Origin: Hyphomicrobiaceae bacterium
Lineage (GTDB): Bacteria > Pseudomonadota > Alphaproteobacteria > Rhizobiales > Hyphomicrobiaceae
Reading direction: 5' to 3'
NCBI GenBank assembly: GCA_023384095.1
Contig: JAHDXT010000008.1
Span: 1 to 64,000, forward strand
DNA: 64,000 nucleotides
In this document: piece by piece, positions 1 to 8,127 of the stretch
Layout of the letters: every line of letters starts with the position of its first letter
Numbering within the stretch: the first letter of the stretch is position 1
Translations under genes and position numbers: made by a program
The notes under the pieces: generated by a model
Databases searched by the model: none
Told to the model about the DNA's origin: nothing
Seen by the model: the letters and a program-made list of their open reading frames with translations, nothing else

Positions 1-116
1 TGCCCCATGTGAATCCAGCACATAGCGTGAATCAATCAGCCGGAGTCGGTATGACGGCTTGGAAAGGCGGTCACGTCTCGGAGCTGCCTCCTGCCGAAGC
101 CTTGCCGGTGCCGGAC
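1..116. other. window edge, no gene seen
   Basis: This short stretch lies downstream of the transketolase C-terminal subunit on the minus strand. The ORF-track entry that starts here is an antisense shadow. I see no convincing terminator or gene start. Confidence 0.5.
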
Positions 117-1106
117 CTAGCTCCTGCGCCTGTTCAGGACTTCCAGCGCGACTTCCTCGATGCCGGCGGCGTCGAGCCGGTAGTGCGCGTAGAGGTGGGT
201 CGGCGGCGCGATGAGGCTGTATTCGTCGTAGATCCCGTGGCGCCGTAGTGGCACGCCGCATCCCTCATCCGCGAGGACCTCCGCCACGGCGGACCCCAAG
301 CCGCCAAGCACGTTGTGCTCCTCGACGGTCAGCAGCGCCTTCGACCGGGCCGCGGCGCTCAGGACCGCCTCGTGATCGAGCGGCTTCACCGTCGCCATGT
401 CGATCACGCCGATGGAGCGGCCTTCGGCGTTGAGCTTACGGGTGGCCTCCAGCGCCGGGTGCACCGGCAAGCCGCAGGCGATGATCGTCAGCTCATCGCC
501 TACCATGTGCTCGATCGCCTTGCCAATGACGAACGGTTGCCCCTTTTCGTAGACGTCGGGCTCGCGGCCGCGGCCGATGCGGAAATAGATCGGCTGGTCC
601 CAGTCGGCCGAAGCCTTGACGGCGGCGGCGAGCTGCGGACCGTCGGCCGGCGAGATCACCGTCAGATCGGCGATCGCCCGCATGGTGGAGATGTCCTCGG
701 TGGCGTGGTGGGAGGTTCCGTAGAAGCCGAGCGAGATGCCGGTATGGTGCCCCACCAGGCGCACCTTCTGGGCGCAGTAGGCGAGATCCATCCGGATCTG
801 CTCGCAGCAGAGCAGGCCGAGGAACGACGCGAACGTGGCCACGAACGGCGTGTAGCCGGTGGTCGCCAGTCCGGCCGCCACCGTCACCATGTTCTGCTCG
901 GAAATGCCGAACTGGATGTAACGATCGGGGAACCGCTTCGCGAACCTGTTGAGTCCGTTCGAATACTGAAGGTCCGCCGACCCGGCGACGACCGGATGGC
1001 CGTCTTCGACCAGCCCGATCAGCGCGTTGGACAGGAAGCTCAGGCCCGGGTTCGCGGCATTGAGCGCGCGGTACTGCCAGGAATTGGGCGATTGGGGTCC
1101 GGCCAT
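117..1106 (-). CDS. transketolase, C-terminal subunit
   Basis: The 329-residue protein matches the second half of a split transketolase: a pyrimidine-binding domain over roughly residues 10-175 and a C-terminal swivel domain after about 190. The motif FGISEQN carries Glu70, the residue expected to activate thiamine diphosphate in this family. It should pair with the N-terminal subunit encoded 3 bases upstream to transfer a two-carbon ketol unit between phosphorylated or related sugars. It is the last gene of the permease-binding protein-transketolase operon. Split transketolases are often dedicated to one catabolic substrate (apulose-4-phosphate and sulfosugar pathways are known cases), so a pathway-specific role is more likely than a pentose-phosphate role. 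The real donor is unknown. Confidence 0.9.
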   Translation of the reverse strand: MAGPQSPNSWQYRALNAANPGLSFLSNALIGLVEDGHPVVAGSADLQYSNGLNRFAKRFPDRYIQFGISEQNMVTVAAGLATTGYTPFVATFASFLGLLCCEQIRMDLAYCAQKVRLVGHHTGISLGFYGTSHHATEDISTMRAIADLTVISPADGPQLAAAVKASADWDQPIYFRIGRGREPDVYEKGQPFVIGKAIEHMVGDELTIIACGLPVHPALEATRKLNAEGRSIGVIDMATVKPLDHEAVLSAAARSKALLTVEEHNVLGGLGSAVAEVLADEGCGVPLRRHGIYDEYSLIAPPTHLYAHYRLDAAGIEEVALEVLNRRRS

Positions 1107-1109
1107 GGC

Positions 1110-1982
1110 TCAGATCTCCCGGCTCATGATCTCTTCAACGGCAGTCCGGGCATCCACCGGGTCGAGATAGCCGAGGTGCCAGCCGGGCTCCGTCTCCATG
1201 AAGGAGACGCCCTTGCCCTTCAGTGTCCGCGCGACGATGCAGGCCGGGCTCCGGCGCGTGACGTCCGCCTTCACCCGGCGCAACAGCGTCGTCAGCGCGG
1301 AGAGGTCGTGGCCGTCAACCTCGTAGGCGTCCCATCCGAAGGCCCGCCACTTCTCGGCCAGCGGCTCGATGCCGTTCACGTCGTCGACGGCGCCGTCGAG
1401 CTGGAAGCCGTTGCGGTCCACGACCACGACGAGCCGGGACAGCTTGTGGTGGGCCGCGAAGAGCGCCGCCTCCCAGACCTGCCCCTCCTGCATCTCGCCG
1501 TCGCCCAGCATGACGAAGACGTTGAAATCGCGCCCGGAAACCCGGCCGCCGTAGGCCATTCCCGCGCCGGCGGAGAGGGCATGACCGATGGAGCCGGAGC
1601 TGAAGTCGATGCCCGGCACCTTTCGCATGTCGGGATGGTCGCCGAGCGGGTTGCCGAGGCGGGTGTAGCCGTCCAGCGTCTCCCTGGAGATGAACCCGTA
1701 GTCGGCGAGGATTGGGAAAAGGCCGACCGCGGCGTGGCCTTTGCCCATGAGGAAGCGGTCGCGGTCCGGCCAGTGCGGCTCGCCGCGCCTAAGCGACATG
1801 ACGTCGTAATAGAGCGCCGCGAAGATCTCGGCCGCCGAGAACACGGAGCTGTAGTGCCCCACCTTGGCGATCTCGATCAGCCGGATCGCCTCCAGCCGGA
1901 CGAAGCGGGCCCTCTCGCGCAGCCGCGCGATCTCGGCCTCCGTCGGCTCAATCTCGTTCCTCGGTGTGCTCGCGGCGGGCAA
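1110..1982 (-). CDS. transketolase, N-terminal subunit
   Basis: This 290-residue protein is the thiamine-diphosphate-binding half of a split transketolase. The cofactor motif begins GDGEMQEGQ at residue 160 and ends with DRN at 189-191. KGHAAVG near residue 81 is the conserved substrate-side His region. The start is a TTG, supported by an AGGAG eight bases upstream. It forms the active heterotetramer with the next gene. A gap of 79 bases with a strong hairpin separates it from the binding-protein gene, which may lower its expression relative to the transporter. Confidence 0.9.
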   Translation of the reverse strand: MPAASTPRNEIEPTEAEIARLRERARFVRLEAIRLIEIAKVGHYSSVFSAAEIFAALYYDVMSLRRGEPHWPDRDRFLMGKGHAAVGLFPILADYGFISRETLDGYTRLGNPLGDHPDMRKVPGIDFSSGSIGHALSAGAGMAYGGRVSGRDFNVFVMLGDGEMQEGQVWEAALFAAHHKLSRLVVVVDRNGFQLDGAVDDVNGIEPLAEKWRAFGWDAYEVDGHDLSALTTLLRRVKADVTRRSPACIVARTLKGKGVSFMETEPGWHLGYLDPVDARTAVEEIMSREI

Positions 1983-2030
1983 TGCAGTCGCTCCTCGGTG
2001 CCTCGGGAAAGCGCTTCTATCGGGATCACG

Positions 2031-2052
2031 CGGCGGCCGTCGCCGGCCGCCG
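2031..2052 (-). other. intercistronic hairpin after binding-protein gene
   Basis: CGGCGGCCG and CGGCCGCCG form perfect 9-base arms around a TCGC loop, 9 bases beyond the stop codon of the binding-protein gene. No T run follows, so a full terminator is unlikely. Such hairpins after binding-protein genes are known to stabilise the upstream message and cut read-through, which would fit a need for more binding protein than transketolase. Confidence 0.55.
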
Positions 2053-2061
2053 CGGTCGCGA

Positions 2062-3072
2062 TCAGATCTTGAGCTGGGAGATGAACGGCTTCATCTTGTT
2101 GGTCGACTCGTCCCAGATCTCCTTCACGTTCTCCTTCGTGATGAACGGCGACTGGAACAGGATCTCCTTCGGCACGCTCTTGCCCTCGAGGATCCTGGCG
2201 GCGACCTCGACGCCTTCGACGCCCATCGGCGTGTACTGCCAGGTGCCGTGGACGTCGCCCCGGTTGATGGCCGCCATCATCTCCGCCTGGATGCCGTCGT
2301 ATCCGGTGATCATCATGCCCTTGAGGCGGCCGGCCTCCCTGGCGGCCTGCATCGCGCCGAGCGCCATGTCGTCGTTGTTGCAGTAGACGCCGTCGATCTC
2401 CCGCTGCGACTGCAGGAAGTCCTCCATCCGGCGCAGCGCCTGCGAGCGCTCGTAGTTGGCGACGGCGTGGCCGACGATCTTCATGCCGCTCTTCTCGACG
2501 ACCTCGCGCCAGCCTTTCGAGCGCTCCTGATTGACCATCGAGCCGGTCTTGCCCTCGATCTGCACGACCTTGGCCGAGGACCCGAGCTTGTCGACGTAGT
2601 ACTTGCCCGCGTTCCGGGCCGTACCGAGGTTGTCGGCCGCCAGACGGCACGTCCAGTTCGCGTCGCCGACGAGCGAGGAGGACAGGACCACGATCGGGAT
2701 GCCGGTCTTGTTGATCTCCTTGACCGCCGGCGTGATGGCCTCAGCGTAGTAGGTCGAGATGATGATGAGGTCCATGCCGCGCGTGACGAAGTCCTCGAGG
2801 TCCTGGACCTGCTGCGAGGGCCGGTCCTTCGCATCCGACACGCTGACATTGAGGCCGAACTTCTCGGCCGTCTCCGTCACGCCGCGGCGCTGGGTGACGA
2901 GCCACTCGATGGTCGAGAAGCTCATCGAATAGCCGACCTTCTTTCCGGCGACCGACGACTGCGCGAAGCCGGAGCGCGCGACGAAGGGGGCGCCGAGGGC
3001 GATCGCGCCCGTGGTGGCCGCGGCGGTTTTCAGGAACTGGCGCCGGGACGCCGTCATATCGAGCTTCTTCAT
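2062..3072 (-). CDS. sugar ABC transporter substrate-binding protein (Tat-exported)
   Basis: The 336-residue protein has an RbsB/periplasmic-binding-protein type 1 fold. It opens with a twin-arginine signal (SRRQFLK, then a hydrophobic stretch to about residue 35), so export in the folded state is expected. It should bind the substrate in the periplasm and deliver it to the permease encoded just upstream. The ORF track fuses it to out-of-frame permease sequence. I place the start at the ATG preceded by AAGGGAAGGA, seven bases away. This class usually binds pentoses, hexoses or polyols; the ligand cannot be read from sequence. Confidence 0.9.
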   Translation of the reverse strand: MKKLDMTASRRQFLKTAAATTGAIALGAPFVARSGFAQSSVAGKKVGYSMSFSTIEWLVTQRRGVTETAEKFGLNVSVSDAKDRPSQQVQDLEDFVTRGMDLIIISTYYAEAITPAVKEINKTGIPIVVLSSSLVGDANWTCRLAADNLGTARNAGKYYVDKLGSSAKVVQIEGKTGSMVNQERSKGWREVVEKSGMKIVGHAVANYERSQALRRMEDFLQSQREIDGVYCNNDDMALGAMQAAREAGRLKGMMITGYDGIQAEMMAAINRGDVHGTWQYTPMGVEGVEVAARILEGKSVPKEILFQSPFITKENVKEIWDESTNKMKPFISQLKI

Positions 3073-3092
3073 GGTTTTCCTTCCCTTCATGT

Positions 3093-4094
3093 CTACTTCT
3101 TCACTCGTGAGCGGATATCGCTCATGATCACCGCGACGACGATGATCACTCCCTGCAGCAGCATCTGAACGAATGGCGATATTCCGAGCAGATTCAGGAT
3201 GTTGCCCAGGATCGCCAGGATCAGGATGCCCAGGATGGTGCCGTGCACGCCGCCGATGCCGCCGTCGAAGGTGGTGCCGCCGATGAGCGCGGCCGAGATG
3301 GCGTCGAGCTCGATGAGCTGGCCGGCGTTCGGCTCGGCGACGGTGAGCCGGCTGACCAGGATGATGCCGGCCACCGCGGCGAGCAGGCCGCTGATCGCGT
3401 AGATCTTGATCTTCATCCAGTCGACCGCGATGCCGTAGAGGCGGGCGGCGTCCTCGTTGGCGCCCACCGCATAGACATGGCGCCCGAACCGCAGGCTCCC
3501 CAGGGCGTAGGCGGCCGCGGCCCAGACCAGCGCGGCGATGATGACCGGCACCGGAACCGGCCCGACGTAGCCGGACCCGATGAACAGGAACCACTCCGGC
3601 GGGTTGCGCACGACGATGTTGGCTCCGTCGGTGACGATGTAGACGAGGCCGCGCGCGAAGATCAGCATCGCCAGGGTGGCGATGAAGGGCTGCAGCCGCG
3701 CCTTCGTGATCAGCACGCCGTTGACGGCGCCGAGCACCGTGCCGGCAGCGAGCGCCGCCGGGATCGCCAGCGCGGGGCTCAAGGGCGCCATGATGCCGGT
3801 GACCATGGCCGCGACGCCGAGGATCGACCCGACCGACAGGTCGATCCCCCTGCTCAGGATCACGATCGTCATGCCGATCGCCACGACACCCATCGGGGCG
3901 GCGCCGCGCAGCAGGTTCATGATGTTGCGGACTTCGAAGAAATAGGGGGACGCGACCGCCGCCGCCGAGATCAGGATCACCAGCGCCACGACGTGGCTGT
4001 ACTGCAGCAGCAGCTGCTTCACCGATTTCCACGACTGCCGCCCGCCCGCGGCGGCACTTCCGGCCATGGCATTCTCACTCCATTGGACGCTCAT
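3093..4094 (-). CDS. sugar ABC transporter permease (RbsC family)
   Basis: This 333-residue inner-membrane protein has eight or more hydrophobic segments and the RbsC-type cytoplasmic loop (GVLITKARLQPFIATL) that contacts the ATPase. It is first in the operon with the binding protein and the split transketolase. The matching ATPase lies 5 kb away in another operon of the same island, which ties the operons together. A strong Shine-Dalgarno (GGAGGGGGAGG) precedes the ATG. Upstream are a -35/-10 promoter and a LacI operator. Confidence 0.92.
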   Translation of the reverse strand: MSVQWSENAMAGSAAAGGRQSWKSVKQLLLQYSHVVALVILISAAAVASPYFFEVRNIMNLLRGAAPMGVVAIGMTIVILSRGIDLSVGSILGVAAMVTGIMAPLSPALAIPAALAAGTVLGAVNGVLITKARLQPFIATLAMLIFARGLVYIVTDGANIVVRNPPEWFLFIGSGYVGPVPVPVIIAALVWAAAAYALGSLRFGRHVYAVGANEDAARLYGIAVDWMKIKIYAISGLLAAVAGIILVSRLTVAEPNAGQLIELDAISAALIGGTTFDGGIGGVHGTILGILILAILGNILNLLGISPFVQMLLQGVIIVVAVIMSDIRSRVKK

Positions 4095-4165
4095 GCCTCC
4101 CCCTCCCGTCCTGAGCCGCCGATTGCAGTCCCGATCGGATGTCGCCCGACCAGGCGGCCCTGTCA

Positions 4166-4180
4166 GAAAATCGTTTTTTC
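4166..4180. promoter_or_regulatory. LacI-family operator O1
   Basis: GAAAATCGTTTTTTC, an interrupted palindrome GAAAA-N5-TTTTC around a central CG, as expected for LacI-family repressors. It starts one base after the -10 box of the minus-strand promoter, so bound repressor would cover the transcription start. An identical copy lies at 10672-10686 and a one-base variant at 4302-4316. Confidence 0.8.
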
Positions 4181-4181
4181 G

Positions 4182-4210
4182 ACTTTATTGAGGCCGTCCC
4201 AGGCTGTCAA
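4182..4210 (-). promoter_or_regulatory. promoter of the permease-transketolase operon
   Basis: On the minus strand TTGACA (4210-4205), a 17-base spacer and TAAAGT (4187-4182) form a good housekeeping-sigma promoter that reads into the permease gene. Operator O1 follows immediately. Confidence 0.65.
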
Positions 4211-4268
4211 TCGGGGATTTCCGGGATGAATCCGCCGTTGCCGGCCGGTTTCGACAGAGCTTGCCGGG

Positions 4269-4297
4269 TTGATTCCTTCCGTCGACCCGAGTTATAA
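4269..4297 (+). promoter_or_regulatory. promoter of the CoA-transferase-like operon
   Basis: TTGATT, a 17-base spacer and TTATAA lie upstream of the plus-strand operon. Operator O2 begins four bases after the -10 box, the same arrangement as at the other island promoters. Confidence 0.6.
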
Positions 4298-4301
4298 GCG
4301 A

Positions 4302-4316
4302 GAAAACCGTTTTTTC
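4302..4316. promoter_or_regulatory. LacI-family operator O2
   Basis: GAAAACCGTTTTTTC differs from O1 and O3 by one base. It lies between the -10 box and the GGAGG Shine-Dalgarno of the first plus-strand gene. O1 and O2 are 136 bases apart in the same divergent region, so one regulator could close both operons and perhaps loop the DNA. Confidence 0.8.
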
Positions 4317-4326
4317 GGAGGATTAA

Positions 4327-5256
4327 TTGTCCATCCCAGCAAATGCGGCCGCGGGCGCGCGACGGTTGGAGAAGGTGCAGAGCCTTGCGGACGCGGCCGG
4401 CCTCGTCGCGGACGGCTGCCGCATCGCCATCGGCGGCTTTGCGATCTACCAGCGGCCCATGGCCTTCGTGCGCGAGCTCGTCCGGCAGCGGCGGAAGGGA
4501 CTGACGGTCGTCGGCGTCACCAACAGCATCGACACCGACATGCTGATCGGGGCGGGCGCGGTGCGCCGCGTCGAGACGAGCTACGTCGGCTTCGAGAAGT
4601 ACGGGCTCGCGAGGAACTTCCGCCGCGCCTGCGAGCGGGACGGCCTCGACGTCGTCGACTACCCGGAGCTGCTGAGCTGGGACCGCTTCCGCGCCAGCCA
4701 GGAGAACCTGGCGTTCTGGCCGGCGCCAGGGCTCGGCGGCACCGACGTGGTGCGCCTCAACGCCGACATCCGGCCGTTCACCTGCCCGGCCTCGGGCCGC
4801 CCCCTTCACGCGCTCCCGGCCGCCGCGCCGGACGTCGTCGTCCTCCACGCCCTGGCGTCCGACGTCTACGGCAACGTGATCTTCCCGCCCTACCGGAACC
4901 TGCCGCAGAACCTCGATCTCACCCTGGCGAGGTGCTGCGACAGGCTGATCGTCACGGTGGAGCGGATCGTCAGCGAGAACTTCCTGCGGCGCCATTCCCA
5001 CCTGGTGGAGATCCCGTCCGTCCGGGTGAGCGCCGTCTGCGTGGCGCCTTTCGGGGCCCATCCCACGTCCATGCTCGGCCGCTACGAGGACGATCAGGCG
5101 CACTGGCAGGCCTATGTGGACGCATCGCAGACGGACGAGGGCTTCCGCCGCTACCTCGACGACTACGTGCTCGGGCTCGACAGCCACGCCGCCTACCTGG
5201 ACAAGGTGGGCGGCTCGCGCCTCGCTTCGCTCTTCCAGGTGGACACCCAGAAATGA
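4327..5256 (+). CDS. type I CoA-transferase-like enzyme, subunit A
   Basis: The 309-residue protein matches the alpha subunit of the glutaconate CoA-transferase/IpdA family, with early GGFAIYQRPMAFVREL and later YVGFEKYGLARNFRR blocks. The start is a TTG with GGAGG five bases before it. It overlaps the subunit B gene by ATGA, so the two are translationally coupled and should form one enzyme. In true transferases subunit B carries the catalytic Glu, and that residue is missing here (see next gene). A CoA-thioester hydrolase or ring-opening role like IpdAB is therefore possible. Confidence 0.82.
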   Translation: MSIPANAAAGARRLEKVQSLADAAGLVADGCRIAIGGFAIYQRPMAFVRELVRQRRKGLTVVGVTNSIDTDMLIGAGAVRRVETSYVGFEKYGLARNFRRACERDGLDVVDYPELLSWDRFRASQENLAFWPAPGLGGTDVVRLNADIRPFTCPASGRPLHALPAAAPDVVVLHALASDVYGNVIFPPYRNLPQNLDLTLARCCDRLIVTVERIVSENFLRRHSHLVEIPSVRVSAVCVAPFGAHPTSMLGRYEDDQAHWQAYVDASQTDEGFRRYLDDYVLGLDSHAAYLDKVGGSRLASLFQVDTQK

Positions 5257-6086
5257 CCGCGACCGACTTCACCCTCAACGAGCTCCTGGTCGCCAACCTG
5301 GCGCGCGATCTCAGGGACGGCGAGCTCGGCTTCACCGGCCTCGCCACGGGCAGCGCCGCCGCGCTCTATGCCACCGCGATCCCGCTCGTCGCGATGGAGC
5401 TGGCCCGGCGGCTCCATGCGCCCAATCTCACCGTCCTGCTGGCGGGCTGGGTGCACAATCCCGATCTTGCCGCGCTCGACGAGCTCCCCGACGCCGAGTT
5501 CGACGAGCGGCTGCGCGACCTGCCCTGCGAGTCCCAGCTCCTCACCTATCCCGGCCAGTTCAGCCTGAGACGGGGCAACATCAGCTTCGGCTTCGGGTCC
5601 GGCGTCCAGATCGACCGCGTCGGCAACATCAACAGCGTGTGCATCGGCGACCATGCGAAGCCGAAGGTCCGCCTCGTCGGTCCCATCCTCCTGCCGGAGC
5701 ATTTCTCCATGTTCGGGCGCGAGTACGTCATGATGCCGCGCCACGACAGCCGGACCATCGTCGAGAAGGTCGACTACGTCGCCGGCGTCGGCTACCCGGG
5801 CGGCCTCGAGGGCCGCAAGGCGCTGGGCCTCGCCTGGGGCGGCCCGGAGCTCGTCATCACGCCGAAATGCTTCTTCGACTTCGACAAGGCCGCGGGGCGG
5901 ATGACGGTGCGCTCCATCCACCCCGGCGTGGACATCGACGACCTGCGCGCGTCCACCGGCTTCGATCTCGGCGACCTGGCGGCCGTCCCGGTCACGCCGG
6001 CCCCGACGTCCCGGGAGCTCTCCATCATCCGCGCGGAGATCGATCCGCGCGGCATCCTGATCGGGAACGGGCCACGCGCCGGCTGA
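5253..6086 (+). CDS. type I CoA-transferase-like enzyme, subunit B, lacking the catalytic Glu
   Basis: The 277-residue protein matches the glutaconate CoA-transferase beta subunit/IpdB family along its length, including the late block FDLGDLAAVP and a C-terminal IRAEIDPRGILIG. In glutaconate CoA-transferase the acylated Glu54 follows the APDCH stretch. Here the matching stretch is APNLTVLLAGWVHNPD, with no acidic residue at that position. By family logic it should not work as a classical ping-pong transferase. It overlaps the subunit A stop codon by four bases. The enzyme could be a hydrolase or C-C cleaving enzyme on a CoA thioester; this is inference from a hand alignment. Confidence 0.8.
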   Translation: MTATDFTLNELLVANLARDLRDGELGFTGLATGSAAALYATAIPLVAMELARRLHAPNLTVLLAGWVHNPDLAALDELPDAEFDERLRDLPCESQLLTYPGQFSLRRGNISFGFGSGVQIDRVGNINSVCIGDHAKPKVRLVGPILLPEHFSMFGREYVMMPRHDSRTIVEKVDYVAGVGYPGGLEGRKALGLAWGGPELVITPKCFFDFDKAAGRMTVRSIHPGVDIDDLRASTGFDLGDLAAVPVTPAPTSRELSIIRAEIDPRGILIGNGPRAG

Positions 6087-6145
6087 CCGCCTGCGCGAAG
6101 GCCCGGAGCACCGACATCCAGCGGTAGTCCAGAGCGGGAGAACGC

Positions 6146-6994
6146 ATGATCACCGGCCGCACGAAGCTGTTCTGTATTGTCGCCGACCCGATCGAGCATG
6201 TGAGGACGCCGCAGATGTTCAATGCACATCTGGAGAGCGTCGGGATCGACGCGGTGCTCGTTCCCGCCCACGTCACGTCCGACAGGCTGCCGTCGCTCGT
6301 GTCCGGCCTGCGGCACTGCGAGAACCTGCTGGGCATCGTCGTCACGCTGCCGCACAAGATCGCGATCGTGGACCTGTGCGACGAGCTGCACGGCACGGCC
6401 CGCCTGGCCGGTGCGGCCAACATTCTGCGGCGCGAGCCCGACGGACGCCTCACGGGCGCGAACTTCGACGGCATCGGGTTCCTGCGGTCCCTGGAGGAGG
6501 TGGTCGCCAGCGTGCGGGGCAGAAGCGTGTACCTGGCCGGCGCCGGCGGCGTCGCCCGCGCCATCGCCTTCAGTCTCGCCGGCGCCGGAGCGAGCCGGCT
6601 TTCGATCTGCAACCGCTCCGAGGCGAGGGCGGCCGAGCTTCTGGACGCGGTCAGGAGGCAGTACCCGGACGTGATCACCGGCCTGGCGGGCGGCGCGCCC
6701 GAGGGCTGCGACATCGCGATCAACGCCACGCTCCTCGGCCTGCGCGCGGACGATCCGCTCCCGTTCTCGGTCGATGCGCTGCCGCCGCACGCGGTGGTCG
6801 CCGACGTGGTCATGGAGCCGATCATGACGCCGCTGCTGAAGACGGCCCGGCGGCGGGGCCTGAACATCCTGACCGGGGATGCCATGCTGCGGTTCCAGCT
6901 CGGACTGTGGGTGGAGTTCATCGCAGGCGGTCCGGCGGCTCCCGCGCTCTCCAACGGCGCCGCCGCCGCCGCGACGCTCGCCCCCAAGGCCTGA
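6146..6994 (+). CDS. shikimate/quinate dehydrogenase-like oxidoreductase
   Basis: The 282-residue protein has the AroE fold: substrate domain first, then a nucleotide-binding domain with GAGGVARA at about 132-139. The catalytic Lys (VVTLPHK, residue 71) and Asp (NFDGIGF, residue 108) are present. The Ser-x-Ser pair that grips the shikimate carboxylate is replaced by HVRTP at 18-22, so the substrate is probably not shikimate itself. It is third in the LacI-controlled plus-strand operon, 59 bases after subunit B with GGGAG before the ATG. That position argues for a catabolic dehydrogenase, not aromatic amino acid synthesis. Confidence 0.83.
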   Translation: MITGRTKLFCIVADPIEHVRTPQMFNAHLESVGIDAVLVPAHVTSDRLPSLVSGLRHCENLLGIVVTLPHKIAIVDLCDELHGTARLAGAANILRREPDGRLTGANFDGIGFLRSLEEVVASVRGRSVYLAGAGGVARAIAFSLAGAGASRLSICNRSEARAAELLDAVRRQYPDVITGLAGGAPEGCDIAINATLLGLRADDPLPFSVDALPPHAVVADVVMEPIMTPLLKTARRRGLNILTGDAMLRFQLGLWVEFIAGGPAAPALSNGAAAAATLAPKA

Positions 6995-7014
6995 TTTTCG
7001 GAAAGCTGACCGCC

Positions 7015-8091
7015 ATGCTGGTTTTCGGCGCGCCCGCCCGCTACGTCCAAGGCCCCGGAGCCCTCGCCTCGATCGGCGAGGAGCTGGGCCGGCTCGGCCG
7101 CTCGGCCGTGCTCCTCATCGACCGCGGCGTTGCCGGCCGGCTGCTGCCGGCCATCGAGCGGAGCTGCGGCGCGGCCGGCGTCGCGCTGACGGTGCTGGAG
7201 TTCGCGGGCGAGTGCTCGCCCGAGGCCATCGAGGACCTGGCGGGCCGCCTCGGCTCCGCGCGGCCGGCGATCGCCGTGGCTGCCGGCGGGGGCAAGTGCA
7301 TCGACACGGGCAAGGGGCTCGGCAAGCGCCTCGGCGCCAGGATCGTCACGGTCCCGACGATCGCCTCGAACGACTCGCCCACGAGCCACATCTATGTCCT
7401 CTACGATGCCGACCACCGGCTGCTCAGCGTCGAGAAGCTGGAGCGCAACCCGGACCTCGTGCTGGTCGATACGGACGTGATCGTCCGTGCCCCGGCGGTG
7501 TTCCTGCTGGCCGGCATCGGCGACTGCCTCGTCAAGAAGTACGAGGTCGAGGCCTGCGTGCAGTCCGGCGGCCGCAACGTCTTCGGGTCGGAGCCGTCGC
7601 TGGCGGCGCTCGCCATGGCGCGCGGCTGCTACGATATCCTGCGCGAGGATGCTGAGGCCGCCTTGGAGGCGGTGGCCGCCGGCACGGTCAGCCCGGCGTT
7701 CGAGCGGGTCGTGGAAACCTGCATCCTGATGTCCGGCCTGAGCTTCGAGAACGGCGGGCTGTGCATCGCCCACGCCATGACGCGCGGCCTGTCGGCGGTG
7801 CCGGCCGTCGCGCATACGCTGCACGGCCTGCAGGTCGCCTACGGCATCACGGTCCAGCTCGCCCTCGAGGGCCGCGACCCGGACTTCATGCGCGACCATG
7901 CCGGCTTCTACAACCGGGTCGGCCTGCCGGCGACGCTCAAGGCGCTCGGCCTTGCGGACCCGTCTCCCGACGTCTTCGACGTGATCGCCGACGCGACGCT
8001 CGGCGTGGTCCACATGCAGAACTTTCCGCGGTCGGTGTCGAAGGCGGAGTTCGTCGCGGCTATGCGCGATGTCGAGGAGAGATTCGGCTGA
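7015..8091 (+). CDS. glycerol dehydrogenase-like iron-containing alcohol dehydrogenase
   Basis: The 358-residue protein matches the GldA family. It has the nucleotide motif AAGGGKCIDTGKG (89-101), VPTIASNDSPTS, and the probable metal ligands Asp170 (GIGD), His253 and His270. The family oxidises secondary polyols or reduces the matching ketone with NAD. I start it at the ATG 20 bases after the AroE-like stop; the longer ORF-track frame runs antisense-like through that gene. It ends the plus-strand operon and converges with the SDR gene. The substrate is unknown but a polyol or cyclitol would fit the importer. Confidence 0.85.
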   Translation: MLVFGAPARYVQGPGALASIGEELGRLGRSAVLLIDRGVAGRLLPAIERSCGAAGVALTVLEFAGECSPEAIEDLAGRLGSARPAIAVAAGGGKCIDTGKGLGKRLGARIVTVPTIASNDSPTSHIYVLYDADHRLLSVEKLERNPDLVLVDTDVIVRAPAVFLLAGIGDCLVKKYEVEACVQSGGRNVFGSEPSLAALAMARGCYDILREDAEAALEAVAAGTVSPAFERVVETCILMSGLSFENGGLCIAHAMTRGLSAVPAVAHTLHGLQVAYGITVQLALEGRDPDFMRDHAGFYNRVGLPATLKALGLADPSPDVFDVIADATLGVVHMQNFPRSVSKAEFVAAMRDVEERFG

Positions 8092-8127
8092 CGGCCGCGG
8101 CGAGCGCCGTCCGCCGACGAGCCTCGC

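Noticed and set aside
315-2072. Long plus-strand ORF (585 aa) over the transketolase genes
   Set aside because: It is antisense to two clear transketolase subunits, is rich in Arg, His and Asp in the usual high-GC shadow pattern, and has no family look.
2062-4032. 656-aa ORF fusing permease region and binding protein
   Set aside because: The first 300 residues are an out-of-frame reading of the permease; the real binding protein starts at 3072 with its own ribosome site and signal peptide.
6025-8013. 662-aa minus-strand ORF over the AroE- and GldA-like genes
   Set aside because: Antisense shadow of two genes with intact catalytic motifs.
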